Below, one piece after another: positions 1 to 8,563 of a stretch of 46,786 bases of DNA. Within the stretch, counting starts at the first letter, position 1. Each line of letters starts with the position of its first letter. Below the pieces are notes generated by a model. It had not been told where the DNA came from. It made no database searches and worked only from the letters and a program-made list of their open reading frames with translations. A program made the translations under genes and the position numbers. Source of the stretch: Deltaproteobacteria bacterium (GTDB taxonomy: Bacteria; Desulfobacterota; Desulfobacteria; Desulfobacterales; JAFDCJ01); the NCBI GenBank assembly GCA_019312835.1, contig JAFDCJ010000457.1, forward strand, positions 1 through 46,786. Reading direction: 5' to 3'.

Positions 1-155
1 GAACTTTAGAAATGAATAATGGCGAATGACGAATTGTGGAGTCGCTTCGCTCCATCTTTTCTTGAATAACGACAATCAGGAGGGGTTTATTATAATCCTA
101 TCCTGTCGGATACGCTTAATAAAAAAGATAGAATTCCTTAATTATTCATCCGTCA

Positions 156-527
156 TTACTTCTGGTACCATTTACCGTCAGCATCCTGCAACCATTCTCC
201 GGGTTGAGCCTTGGCGGCGATTTGAATCGCGCGGTGCTTGCCGACAAGCTCCGCCGTGGTTCCCTGTTGTTTGGCAATGGCGCTGTATACCTGGGCCCGA
301 TCCTGATTCTCGGCCGCGACGATCTCCTGTTTGTCTTTTTTCTGGCCGACAAATTCCAGGAAGCCTTTATTGTTTTCTCCAACGATACCACCGGCCTTAA
401 GTGCTTTTATAGCGGGCAACCTGGCAATCATCCGATCGCGGATCTCTGTGGCGGCAGCAAACGCCCCGGCGGCAAACACGGTGCAAAGAAGGACGGCTGG
501 AATCACGCTAGATACTTTTTTCTTCAT
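156..527 (-). CDS. ydbL: YdbL-like periplasmic protein (DUF1318)
   Basis: This is a 123-residue secreted protein with a signal peptide of about 24 residues (basic MKKK, then a hydrophobic stretch ending AFAAA). The mature part resembles the DUF1318/YdbL family: an early 'IRDRMIARLPAIKALKAGG' segment, a conserved 'GENNKGFLEF' motif, and a C-terminal 'WYQK'-like end. In E. coli, YdbL is the periplasmic partner of YdbH and YnbE and is thought to tune assembly of the YnbE oligomer that extends the lipid bridge. Here it is the third of three syntenic genes, 39 bases after ynbE. The start is supported by a GGGGAGA ribosome-binding site. Family assignment comes from sequence pattern and synteny together. 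Confidence 0.88.
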   Translation of the reverse strand: MKKKVSSVIPAVLLCTVFAAGAFAAATEIRDRMIARLPAIKALKAGGIVGENNKGFLEFVGQKKDKQEIVAAENQDRAQVYSAIAKQQGTTAELVGKHRAIQIAAKAQPGEWLQDADGKWYQK

Positions 528-566
528 TTTTAATCTCCCCGTTCGAGATCTTATCCCTATTATCCT

Positions 567-782
567 TTATTGGGTGGTGGAAGAGGTCTTATCAATTTTT
601 TGCTCGGCATTATCAACATCGCCAAAAAAATCATCCAGCGCTTTATCAACTTTAACGTTGACGTCGATGGTTATGTGGATCGGCTTTATTTCCACCGGAG
701 CGACTTCGACTTTGTGCTGGGTGCAGCCCTGAAAAGCGAGCAAGAGCAAAGCTGCGAGTAGCAGATAAATGGACTTGGGCAT
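567..782 (-). CDS. ynbE: YnbE-like lipoprotein
   Basis: This is a 71-residue lipoprotein. The signal peptide ends in the lipobox LAFQGC, placing the lipidated cysteine at residue 20. The short mature part has the alternating hydrophobic pattern 'HITIDVNVKVDKALDDFF' typical of YnbE. In E. coli, YnbE is an outer-membrane lipoprotein that stacks by beta-strand augmentation onto the C-terminal end of YdbH, completing a hydrophobic groove across the periplasm. The gene lies 27 bases after ydbH and 39 before ydbL, the same order as in E. coli. An AAGGAG ribosome-binding site 7 bases upstream fixes the start. Confidence 0.9.
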   Translation of the reverse strand: MPKSIYLLLAALLLLAFQGCTQHKVEVAPVEIKPIHITIDVNVKVDKALDDFFGDVDNAEQKIDKTSSTTQ

Positions 783-809
783 GGCGGTGCTCCTTTTTAA
801 AACAGTTTC

Positions 810-3350
810 CTATTTGTTAATCATTTTAATGAGATCTTTATACTGCAGCAATTTATTCAAAGGGAGCCTGAAGTTGACATCGAGGCGGATGCCCTGAAAA
901 TGCGACCCTTCGCTTTCGGCTTCAACTCGGATAAAGCCCCCGACATTTTTGCTGTAGACAAACGGAAGCGTTTTGGCAGGCTTGCCGTCCATTTGCATTT
1001 GTAATAGCAGGTTCTCGCCTTCAGAATTCAGTCTCAGTTTGGCCCAGGAATAATCATAATCCTTTAAGGCTTCCCTGGCAAGCTCCATCTGGACGAATTG
1101 GGGTGTGTCGGGCGGGATACCGGCGGTTAGGATTTCGGTGCCTTTCACGCGGATTTTGCCGCCCGTCCCCGGGGTGGAGAAGAGAAATCCGTCGTCGAAA
1201 CTCAGTTTGCCCCGGCTATATCGGATCGGGATTCGTCCGCTGACGCTGCCGTCGCCTTCCGCTGCGGCCGCGCCAAACTGTTCCAAGACCCTTGCCAGAT
1301 TGAGTCGGTCGCAATAAAAAGTAAGGCGATAATCTTCCATGCCCCGGGATAGCCGCATCGCCTGGGTGTCAACCAGGCCCCCGCTCCAGGCGAAATGAAC
1401 CCTCTCAATCAGCACCGATTGCATAGACTCGACTTGAAAATCGATCGTTCCATTTTGCACCGCCAGATCACCGAGTGATAATTTGGCAAAGCGCAATTGC
1501 TGGCCGGGCGCACTGCGAACTTCCGGCAGGTCCGGCACGGTCAGAGACATGTTGATACCTTCGATCGCGAGTTTGGTTTCCGCCACCGCCACTTTTCCAG
1601 CGATCACCTGTGACTGAAGCGAACCGGATAAGCGGGCATCCTCCATTTTAAGGTTTCCGGATACCAGGAAATTCCCATTCACTGTTATGCCCCGGGCGGC
1701 CGGATGAAATTTGGCAAGGTCGATATCGGCTGTCCCGGTCGGGTGCGACAGGTTAAAACGAAAATTCGCTGAGCGGCGGCGGGTGTTGAAAAGCCGGGAG
1801 CTGCCCTCAAAATTTACGGCCGCGTGCGGCAGCAGGTCGCTGATATGCCGGCCCTGAACATCGAATCCCGTGGCAGTTTGGCGAATGTCGCCCTCGATAC
1901 GCCCCAGATTCCAGTTTTTATATTTGAGCGCGGCAACCGCAATTTTTCCTTTTTGCGAATGTTCGGCCGGTGGCCAGGTCAACGGAATATTGCCGTTGAT
2001 GTTATCGATGCCCAGGGCCACGTCGGCCGGCGCCAGCCGGCCGCCGCCAAACCGCAGCAGACCGTTAAGGCGCATTGGGTTGCCGATGGTTTTCGCAATT
2101 TTGCCGGAGAGGGAAACATCCCGTATGGTTATTTTGCCGCCCGCCGATGTCATGGTGGTTCCGGGTGCCTGTATTTCAAATTTTCCTGTCGCTCCGCCCG
2201 GGTCCTCGCCGGAAAATTCCGCCGTGCCGTTTAAAATTGCTTTGGGGATTCGGATCCTTTCCAGGCCGGAGTCCAGATCGGCGTCGGTCAGGATAAGGCT
2301 ATAGGCGGCGGTCGACCGGTTATGGCCGGTCTGGCCGGACAAATTAACCAGCGGCATTTTCGATGCCACCTCAAACCGGTTGAACCGGAATCGAGCGGTG
2401 GGGGCCGATGCGTCTGAGCCGGCGTCCCTGTTTATGTCCAGTTGCCAGCTGCCGTCATGATTATAACGGGCAGCCAATGTGGCGCGCAACGGCCCTGATT
2501 CGACGGCCTGGAATTGTAAGCCGTTGATTCTGGATCGGAAGGCCTGCAACTGCAGGTCGGCGTTCAGGGAGGGAATTTGAAAGGGTGCCCACTGCAGGGC
2601 GGCGGTGGCGGTCATGCTTACCAGGCCGCAGGCAGAAATGTCGCCGCCAAGCCGGATCAAATCGGAGAATCGGCTAAGCTCCAGGCCGGACAGCTCGGTT
2701 TCCAGCCGGATAGCGCTTCGGGTTAAATCAATTTCAGCCGTGCCACCTATCTCCTGCCCCCGGGGATACAGCCTGGCGGCAACTTCCAGAAGGGTGTATG
2801 CCGAGTTTTCGGGCCTGATATCGATTTCGAATGGGATTCTGAATAAGCGCTGGTTTACGGTTAAAAGGGCCGCCGCATTGCGTATCTCCAGCCGGTTGAT
2901 CAGAACAGGGGTCGGGGATTTCCCGGTTGTTGGCGGCGCTTTGGGGCGGGATTGCAGCCTTGCAAGCAGCTTTTGCGGATCGATTTCATTCAAGAAAAGC
3001 CTGCCGTTTTTAAATCCCCCATGCACCTCGATGCCGCTGATCAACACCCGGCCAATTTTTTTTCGATACAGTTCGCCCGGCGAGTAATCGAGCTGCACCG
3101 AGCGGATCAAAAGCGCCGGAGTCTCCGACGGGCCGATCCGAATTTCTCCCAGATCTGCCCCCCCGAATCCGACCCGACGGATTTTGAATGCAATGTCTGA
3201 AATTCCGGTTTCGGCCATTAATTCAGGAAGGATGCGGGATTCTAAATAATGAGGGAGGTAAAAATGAATACCGGCGAGCAGTCCCATGAAACAGATCGCC
3301 AAGACCAAAAGAGGGCCCAGAACCAGAGCTATTTTACGTTTCGACGACAT
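810..3350 (-). CDS. ydbH: YdbH-like AsmA-family intermembrane lipid transport protein
   Basis: This protein of about 846 residues has one N-terminal membrane segment (residues ~6-31, 'LVLGPLLVLAICFMGLLAG') followed by a long periplasmic beta-rich region. It resembles YdbH of the AsmA-like superfamily, with TamB and YhdP. These proteins form groove-shaped bridges moving phospholipids from inner to outer membrane. The C-terminal end ('GIRLDVNFRLPLNKLLQYKDLIKMI') is the part expected to dock YnbE, encoded immediately downstream. I prefer the ATG at 3350, but an in-frame TTG at 3380 would add 10 residues; neither has a strong ribosome-binding site. The gene starts within about 40 bases of the end of a ketoacyl synthase gene, so the two are probably cotranscribed. 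Confidence 0.88.
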   Translation of the reverse strand: MSSKRKIALVLGPLLVLAICFMGLLAGIHFYLPHYLESRILPELMAETGISDIAFKIRRVGFGGADLGEIRIGPSETPALLIRSVQLDYSPGELYRKKIGRVLISGIEVHGGFKNGRLFLNEIDPQKLLARLQSRPKAPPTTGKSPTPVLINRLEIRNAAALLTVNQRLFRIPFEIDIRPENSAYTLLEVAARLYPRGQEIGGTAEIDLTRSAIRLETELSGLELSRFSDLIRLGGDISACGLVSMTATAALQWAPFQIPSLNADLQLQAFRSRINGLQFQAVESGPLRATLAARYNHDGSWQLDINRDAGSDASAPTARFRFNRFEVASKMPLVNLSGQTGHNRSTAAYSLILTDADLDSGLERIRIPKAILNGTAEFSGEDPGGATGKFEIQAPGTTMTSAGGKITIRDVSLSGKIAKTIGNPMRLNGLLRFGGGRLAPADVALGIDNINGNIPLTWPPAEHSQKGKIAVAALKYKNWNLGRIEGDIRQTATGFDVQGRHISDLLPHAAVNFEGSSRLFNTRRRSANFRFNLSHPTGTADIDLAKFHPAARGITVNGNFLVSGNLKMEDARLSGSLQSQVIAGKVAVAETKLAIEGINMSLTVPDLPEVRSAPGQQLRFAKLSLGDLAVQNGTIDFQVESMQSVLIERVHFAWSGGLVDTQAMRLSRGMEDYRLTFYCDRLNLARVLEQFGAAAAEGDGSVSGRIPIRYSRGKLSFDDGFLFSTPGTGGKIRVKGTEILTAGIPPDTPQFVQMELAREALKDYDYSWAKLRLNSEGENLLLQMQMDGKPAKTLPFVYSKNVGGFIRVEAESEGSHFQGIRLDVNFRLPLNKLLQYKDLIKMINK

Positions 3351-3390
3351 TCTCTCATTTAGTTTTTGCGCTTTTTCCAAACGGACGCGG

Positions 3391-4923
3391 CTACAGCCTT
3401 TGCAAAAAAGAGCTGCGGGTCATGCCGGCGCCGACCGAATCATTTAATATCAGCTTGGCCTTTTTAAGCTGTTCAAGATTCGCATTTATCTTAAAGCCCT
3501 GGAGTTTATCCGCCTTTAGTGCCCCCCGTTTCAGATCGTAGGGTAAGCGCTGCATGCAGACCACCGAGCAATTACCGCGCTCATGCACATTGGTGATCAG
3601 TTTGTTGGCCACCAAATCCGCCACCGCCGCTTTGATCTCTTCTTTGGGCAGATCTAGAACCTGTTCCAGCGTCAAGGGAATCATGGCAAAGTTGGCCTGA
3701 TGTTCGATGAGAAGATCAATTTGATCCAGGGTGATGCGATTTGGCGTTAGCAATTCGTTTAAATGGGGTTTGGCGCCGCGGGTGGCGTATAAAAACACCC
3801 CTTTGCCGTCCATATCTCCGAAGATGTCATCGTCCACCGGTACCGCCTGAATATACTCGGCAAAGCACCCGTGGGTTCTGGAAAGTGTGTCGATAATTCC
3901 GGTTTGCGGCGGCTCAAAAGTAAAGCCGGTGCCCCTGTGCCGGGTGACGCTGCCGCTGCCATCCGGTGCCAGGAATACCGAAATTATGTTGTTGTATTTC
4001 CCGGATTGCACGTAAGCCTTGGCAATGGTTTCGACCCTTTCAGGTTTTGGATCGAGGGTCATGATATCGAAGGCAAATGCCCGTATATTCCGGTCATAAA
4101 ACTCAAGGGCTTCTTTAAAACGATCCAGGACGCCGTCTTTACTCTCAGCGGCATACATCAATTGTGCCAGCGCATGCTGAACCCGGGCTGCCGACGCCGG
4201 AACTCTGTGAATGAGATCGCCCAGCTGGTTGTCGATAATGATTCCGTCAAACTTTTCGGATCCGTTCAGGTCATAGATAGCCCGGGCGATGGCCGCTACA
4301 TGATCTTTTTGGGCGCTGAAATTAATTTTTTGATCACCAAGGTACTCTCCCACAGGCGTTTTGCTCACGCCGGTTGCCAATGCTGTCGCCATCGCATCGT
4401 CGCCGAATATAATGTTGGCCGTGTCATCGGGGGTGAAGGACTGGGCGCGGTGAATATTTTCGGCCCCGACGATGACGGTTATATCGCCGCTATTGAGAAA
4501 ACCGGTAAGCGAGAGCACGAAACTAAGCTCGACGGCAACGTTAAACCCCGGGCAGCCGGCATACAGATCCATTACATGGGCGTTGGGGCAGTGCTGGCGC
4601 AGTAAATCATACGGGAATCTGATCAATGGGCCCTTATCGTGCTTATCATCGCCGACATTGGTGGCCCCGATGACCAGTTTGATGCGGGAAGGGTCAATGG
4701 CGGAGTTGTCCAGCAAATCCTGCAATGCGGTGACACCGATGCGCTCATCGGTTCCGGCCACCTTGCGGGTTCTTACCCCCATTCTTTCTTCAATGGTTTT
4801 ATTGTTAACCGGGATGCCGCCTTTGAAAGACAGCCCTTTTTCTTCATAAATGGAATTGTCCACAAGCGTGCCGCCGTTCCATGCGCCGTAAGCAACGATT
4901 TCCAGTACCGAATTAGAACCCAT
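3391..4923 (-). CDS. KAS III-like 3-oxoacyl-ACP synthase (thiolase fold)
   Basis: This 510-residue enzyme has the thiolase-fold FabH/KAS III pattern. The nucleophile is Cys124 in 'DLYAGCPGFNVA', the general-base candidate is His408 in 'LLIEHQANFAM', and Asn451 in 'ERGNCSVV' completes a Cys-His-Asn triad. It is far longer than FabH (about 320 residues), with extra sequence between residues ~190 and ~370 that may shape the acyl pocket. The likely chemistry is decarboxylative or non-decarboxylative Claisen condensation of acyl thioesters; the substrate is not deducible. It is the first gene of the operon with ydbH-ynbE-ydbL. A GGGAGT ribosome-binding site precedes ATG 4923. OleA-, DarB- or PqsD-like roles remain alternatives. 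Confidence 0.82.
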   Translation of the reverse strand: MGSNSVLEIVAYGAWNGGTLVDNSIYEEKGLSFKGGIPVNNKTIEERMGVRTRKVAGTDERIGVTALQDLLDNSAIDPSRIKLVIGATNVGDDKHDKGPLIRFPYDLLRQHCPNAHVMDLYAGCPGFNVAVELSFVLSLTGFLNSGDITVIVGAENIHRAQSFTPDDTANIIFGDDAMATALATGVSKTPVGEYLGDQKINFSAQKDHVAAIARAIYDLNGSEKFDGIIIDNQLGDLIHRVPASAARVQHALAQLMYAAESKDGVLDRFKEALEFYDRNIRAFAFDIMTLDPKPERVETIAKAYVQSGKYNNIISVFLAPDGSGSVTRHRGTGFTFEPPQTGIIDTLSRTHGCFAEYIQAVPVDDDIFGDMDGKGVFLYATRGAKPHLNELLTPNRITLDQIDLLIEHQANFAMIPLTLEQVLDLPKEEIKAAVADLVANKLITNVHERGNCSVVCMQRLPYDLKRGALKADKLQGFKINANLEQLKKAKLILNDSVGAGMTRSSFLQRL

Positions 4924-4998
4924 TGGGGACTCCCTTCATGCGAGATCTCTGCAACCTGAACATTATTAAAAGATCTCGTAACCTATTGATGAGCGGCT

Positions 4999-5022
4999 GT
5001 TTCAAAATTAGGAATTTGAAAC
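4999..5022 (-). promoter_or_regulatory. Palindromic operator candidate for the KAS III-ydbH operon
   Basis: A perfect 8-base inverted repeat, GTTTCAAA-N8-TTTGAAAC, begins about 9 bases downstream of the -10 box of the predicted promoter and therefore covers the expected transcription start. Position and symmetry fit a dimeric repressor such as a TetR- or GntR-family fatty-acid regulator. The regulator is not identifiable from the window. Confidence 0.5.
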
Positions 5023-5031
5023 AACTTCTAT

Positions 5032-5060
5032 GGTATAAGGATATCCGCCACCATTGTCAA
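5032..5060 (-). promoter_or_regulatory. Sigma70-like promoter of the KAS III-ydbH-ynbE-ydbL operon
   Basis: On the minus strand a consensus -35 box TTGACA (5055-5060) is separated by exactly 17 bases from a -10 box TATACC (5032-5037). It lies about 110 bases upstream of the ketoacyl synthase start. This is one of the clearest promoter matches in the window. Confidence 0.65.
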
Positions 5061-5177
5061 CTTAAGCATGCTGATCGGCACGGATTTTACTTTAGGGGCA
5101 ACAAAAAACCGCCCCTGCCATTGACGGCCCTTGTTGGAGGCAGTATCAGACGAGCGGCTTGGGATCTTGGGGGCGGG

Positions 5178-5813
5178 TCAGGTTAGGGGGGAAATTTCAA
5201 TCTCCACCCGCCGGTTGCGGGCGCGGCCGGACTTGTCGTTATTGGAAGCAATGGGCTTGCTTTCACCAAAGCCCTGGATGGAGAAGCGCTGCCCGTTGCA
5301 GCCCTGGGCAACCAGATATTCGGCCACGCAGCCGGCCCTGCGCTTGGACAATTTATTGTTGTAATTGTGGCTGCCGATACTGTCCGTGTGACCGTAAACA
5401 TCGATATAGGTTCTGTCATACTCCTCCAGCACAAGTGCCACCGAGTTCAACACTTCATAAAATTCCGACTTTAGGTTGGCCGAACCGAAATCAAAGGTAA
5501 TGTTGCCCGGCATCGTTAAAATGATATTGTGGCCCGCCCGGGAAATTCTCACGCCGGTTCGCTTTAAACGCTGGCGCAGCTTGGTTTCCTGATAATCCAT
5601 GTAAGCGCTTACAGAGCCAAATGACAGTGTGCGGATGCCGGACTCCTTCAGGGCACGTTTGCGCATTTCTTTGGATATCGTTTTCCCGGTGAAACTGCCG
5701 CCAGCGGTCTTGTTGGTTTTCCTCTCAGGGGATTTGGGGCTGACGGAACATCCAACGGTCATCAGAGCCACGCAAACCAACGGGGCAATTGTTACTGAAA
5801 ATCGGGATCTCAT
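5178..5813 (-). CDS. OmpA-family peptidoglycan-binding lipoprotein
   Basis: This is a 211-residue lipoprotein with a signal peptide ending in LMTVGC (lipid-modified Cys22) and a C-terminal OmpA domain (residues ~95-205). The domain has the peptidoglycan-binding signature: 'YGHTDSIGSHNYN', then 'LSKRRAGCVAEYL', then 'GFGESKPIASN' and 'RARNRRVEI'. It probably tethers the outer membrane to the cell wall, as Pal-type proteins do. A longer open frame runs upstream to 6044, but the ATG at 5813 has an AGAGGA ribosome-binding site and begins exactly at the signal peptide, so I use it. The gene appears monocistronic. Confidence 0.88.
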   Translation of the reverse strand: MRSRFSVTIAPLVCVALMTVGCSVSPKSPERKTNKTAGGSFTGKTISKEMRKRALKESGIRTLSFGSVSAYMDYQETKLRQRLKRTGVRISRAGHNIILTMPGNITFDFGSANLKSEFYEVLNSVALVLEEYDRTYIDVYGHTDSIGSHNYNNKLSKRRAGCVAEYLVAQGCNGQRFSIQGFGESKPIASNNDKSGRARNRRVEIEISPLT

Positions 5814-6151
5814 GGGTATCTTCCTCTGGCCAGGGCTGATCAATTCTGAGCATGCGCCCATATTTTCCGAATTGTTTATCGGCCTTATTGGAACAATTCT
5901 TGAGAGGTTTTTTACCTGGACCGGGACTTCAATGAAAAATCCCTTCAAACGTAAAGCCCGTCTCAAACAGGTAGCTAAGGCTTCATGGCCCCGCTTGCAG
6001 CGGGATTTCACGTCTAATCTTACTGAAATTAAGGTGTTCAACAAGCGCGGGGGGGGCGAGGTTCTTCAGAGGGTTGTAAGGATATGCCGGTACCTGAATC
6101 TGGCCTGCCCGCCATAGCTCGCCGAGCGCAGGCGGGACACCTGAAACCGAA
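5814..6151. other. Intergenic region with hairpin
   Basis: No gene is supported here. It holds the upstream region of the OmpA lipoprotein gene and, at 6108-6136, a nested inverted repeat: CCCGCC pairs with GGCGGG around an inner GCTC/GAGC stem. It lies shortly after the stop of the YchF-like gene, so it may act as a transcription terminator, although no T-run follows. Its composition suggests a dispersed palindromic repeat. Confidence 0.5.
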
Positions 6152-7174
6152 TCAAACATTAAACCGAATGTTTATAATATCCCCGTCCTGAACGATATAA
6201 TTTTTGCCTTCCAGCCGGACCGTCCCGTTTTTCCTGGCGGCGGCATAGGTTCCGGCAGCCATCAAATCATCGTAGGCCAGCACTTCGGCGCGGATAAAGC
6301 CTTTTTTCATATCGGAGTGTACGGCTTCGGCGGCATCCACCGCCTCGGTGCCGCCCCTTATACTCCAGGCCCTGACCTCGTCGCTGCCGACGGTAAAAAA
6401 GGAGACCAGTCCCAGAAGGTGATATGATTTGCGAATGACCTTGTTCATGGCCGATTCGCTGATGTTAAATTCTGTTAGAAATTCGGCGGCATCATCGGCA
6501 GACATCTGGGCCAGTTCCTGTTCAAGCTTGCCCCTTATCACCAGGCAATCCTCCGCACTGGTAATGGTTGCGACCTGCGGCAACTGGTCGTCCTCATCAT
6601 CGTTATTGAAAAGGACCAGCATCGGCTTGGCGGATAGGAAGGCGAATCCTCTCAATTCGCGGGCCGATGCAAGCTCGGCAACCCTTCGCAGGGGCGTCTC
6701 GTCCTCCAGGTTTTTGCGGCATTCTACCAGCAAGGCATGCTCCTGGGAATCCATTTTCTTGCCCCGTTTATGATCCAGTTCAAGGCGCTCCAAACGCTTT
6801 TCAACCACCACCAGATCCGCCAGGATCAGCTCCTGATCCATTTTCACGAAATCCTCATAGGGTGATTTTTCTTCAAAGCCCATGGCATTGTGATTACGAA
6901 CGACATGAATCAAAGCATCGCAGTCCCTTGTGGCGGTCCAGAAGCTTTGTTCTTTCTTATCCGCGACGGCGCCCGGCAGAAAATATTCCACCTGGGCGTA
7001 GGTGGTTTTTTTCGGTTGGTATATCTGGCTTAATTTGTCTATGCGATCATCCGGTACGCGAATCGTGCTGATGCGCTCTTCCCCCTTGTGCCCCGAGGCG
7101 GGCGTCGTTTTGGTCAAAGCTTCAAAAACGGTGGTCTTACCTGATTGCGGCAAACCGATAATTCCGAGTTTCAT
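6152..7174 (-). CDS. Divergent YchF/OLA1-like P-loop nucleotide-binding protein
   Basis: This 340-residue protein is related to YchF (363 residues in E. coli), an ATP-preferring Obg-family protein linked to ribosomes and redox stress. The N-terminal P-loop is GLPQSGKTT (residues 7-15) instead of the usual GLPNVGKST. The C-terminal TGS domain is present ('GFIRAEVLAYDDLMAAGTY' through 'QDGDIINIRFNV'). The switch II/G3 motif, normally DIAGL, is missing: the aligned stretch reads 'VEYFLPGAVADKK'. The G4-like region is 'FNNDDED'. It is therefore probably a specialised paralogue and not the housekeeping YchF, and hydrolysis may be altered. The ATG start has only a weak ribosome-binding site. Confidence 0.8.
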   Translation of the reverse strand: MKLGIIGLPQSGKTTVFEALTKTTPASGHKGEERISTIRVPDDRIDKLSQIYQPKKTTYAQVEYFLPGAVADKKEQSFWTATRDCDALIHVVRNHNAMGFEEKSPYEDFVKMDQELILADLVVVEKRLERLELDHKRGKKMDSQEHALLVECRKNLEDETPLRRVAELASARELRGFAFLSAKPMLVLFNNDDEDDQLPQVATITSAEDCLVIRGKLEQELAQMSADDAAEFLTEFNISESAMNKVIRKSYHLLGLVSFFTVGSDEVRAWSIRGGTEAVDAAEAVHSDMKKGFIRAEVLAYDDLMAAGTYAAARKNGTVRLEGKNYIVQDGDIINIRFNV

Positions 7175-7357
7175 AAATTATTCCATAATTTAGTCAAATA
7201 GTTAAATCGTTGATTAGAGAATTAGTTTGAAGAATCGAGACCTTGAAATAGTTGATCAGTTGATTGGAAAAATAATCAAAGGAATTAAAACCTTGAATTA
7301 GTCAAGTGAATTAAGTCCTGATGTAACTATTTTCTATTTTTTTATTTGACTATTTAA
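7175..7357. repeat. AT-rich intergenic repeat tract
   Basis: This short AT-rich spacer contains related copies of a 'TAGTCAAATAGTTAAAT'-like unit: near 7190-7212 in one orientation and near 7341-7363 in the other, with degenerate 'TTGATTAG/TTGATCAG' units between. It looks like decayed dispersed repeat material between two minus-strand genes. Confidence 0.4.
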
Positions 7358-8563
7358 CTAATTCCATACGATTTTTCGATACAGTTCCGGATCCGTATCG
7401 CCTTCGGTGGAAAAAAGAAGAATACGGGCGTCCGAATTAATATTCAAAGCCTTTTTCATGGCTTCAAGCTCCGGGTGTCTTAGCAGGTTGACCACCAGCC
7501 CCAGGGTGACGGCCCCGGATTCACCGGATATTACCCGGTCATCGCCTGCCAGCGGGTTTCCCAGTACCCGCATACCGGTGGCGGCGACAGCATCCGGACA
7601 GGCAGCAAAAACATCAGCATAATCCCGCAGTAGTTCCCACGCAATGACACTGGGATCACCACAGGCCAGACCGGCCATGATCGTGTCTAATTTGCCGTCG
7701 ACCCTGTGAGGTTTGCCATCTTCGGCCTGTATCGACCGGTAGTAACAGGCGGCCCGGGTCGGCTCGACAACGGTTAAAAGCGGCCGCCGGTCACCGTATT
7801 TTTCCACGAGATAGCCCTGCAGGCTGCCGGATAGAGAACCCACACCGCACTGGATAAACACATGGGTGGGCGCCTCGGGGCCTGCCTGTTCAAGGGCTTC
7901 GTCGAACATGGTAAGATAGCCCTGCATCACGCGTAACGGAATATCTTCATAATCGGACCAGGCGGTATCCTGGATCAGCAACCAGCCGTTGCGCCGGGCC
8001 TGCCCGGCCGCCAGTTGGACCGCATCATCATAATTTCCATCGATGATGCTGGTGTCGGCCCCAAGAGCTTTGATACTTTCCAGTCGCGCTCTGGTTGTAC
8101 CCCTGGGCATCAGAATGACGGCGCTGCATCCCAGCTGTCGGGCAGCCCAGGCGACCGCCCTGCCGTGGTTGCCGTCCGTTGCGGTTATGCAGGTGAACTC
8201 GCTGATGCGCGCACTCACCCGGGGAGACTGAAATTCGGTAAATGACAGGTTTTCAGCCGGCAGATCTAATTTTTGCGCCAGATGCCAGGACAGCGCGTAG
8301 GAGGCCCCCAGGATCTTAAATGCGTTGAGTCCGCAGCGATGGGATTCGTCTTTTACCCGGATGCTCGCCACACCCAGGTGGCGGGCCAGGCGGTCAAGGT
8401 CGGCCAGGGGCGTCGGTTGAAATGTGGGCAGCGACCGGTGAAAGCGTCTGGCGTGACCGGTTGCCGTTGCATTAAAGCTTGAGGTGTTCGCCTTGGAGGT
8501 TGATGGTTGACGGGCGCCGGGATTCGTTATCCACGAAATTTTTTCCGGCAGGCAATCCTTCAT
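7358..8563 (-). CDS. dpaL: Diaminopropionate ammonia-lyase (PLP)
   Basis: This 401-residue enzyme is a fold-type II PLP protein close to diaminopropionate ammonia-lyase (YgeX/DpaL), which converts 2,3-diaminopropionate to pyruvate and ammonia. The Schiff-base lysine is Lys83 in 'GLNAFKILGASYA'. Other family marks are 'VKDESHRCGL', 'TATDGNHGRAVAWAA', the phosphate-binding loop 'QCGVGSLSG' and 'IMAGLACGDPS'. Length matches the family (about 400). An AAAGGATC ribosome-binding site supports ATG 8563, which overlaps the stop of the upstream LEA-like gene by four bases (ATGA), so translation is likely coupled. Why a catabolic lyase sits in an envelope operon is unclear. Confidence 0.88.
   Translation of the reverse strand: MKDCLPEKISWITNPGARQPSTSKANTSSFNATATGHARRFHRSLPTFQPTPLADLDRLARHLGVASIRVKDESHRCGLNAFKILGASYALSWHLAQKLDLPAENLSFTEFQSPRVSARISEFTCITATDGNHGRAVAWAARQLGCSAVILMPRGTTRARLESIKALGADTSIIDGNYDDAVQLAAGQARRNGWLLIQDTAWSDYEDIPLRVMQGYLTMFDEALEQAGPEAPTHVFIQCGVGSLSGSLQGYLVEKYGDRRPLLTVVEPTRAACYYRSIQAEDGKPHRVDGKLDTIMAGLACGDPSVIAWELLRDYADVFAACPDAVAATGMRVLGNPLAGDDRVISGESGAVTLGLVVNLLRHPELEAMKKALNINSDARILLFSTEGDTDPELYRKIVWN

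Noticed and set aside
3871-4605. 244-codon plus-strand frame opposite the KAS III-like gene
   Set aside because: It is antisense to a gene with an intact catalytic triad and lacks any recognisable feature.
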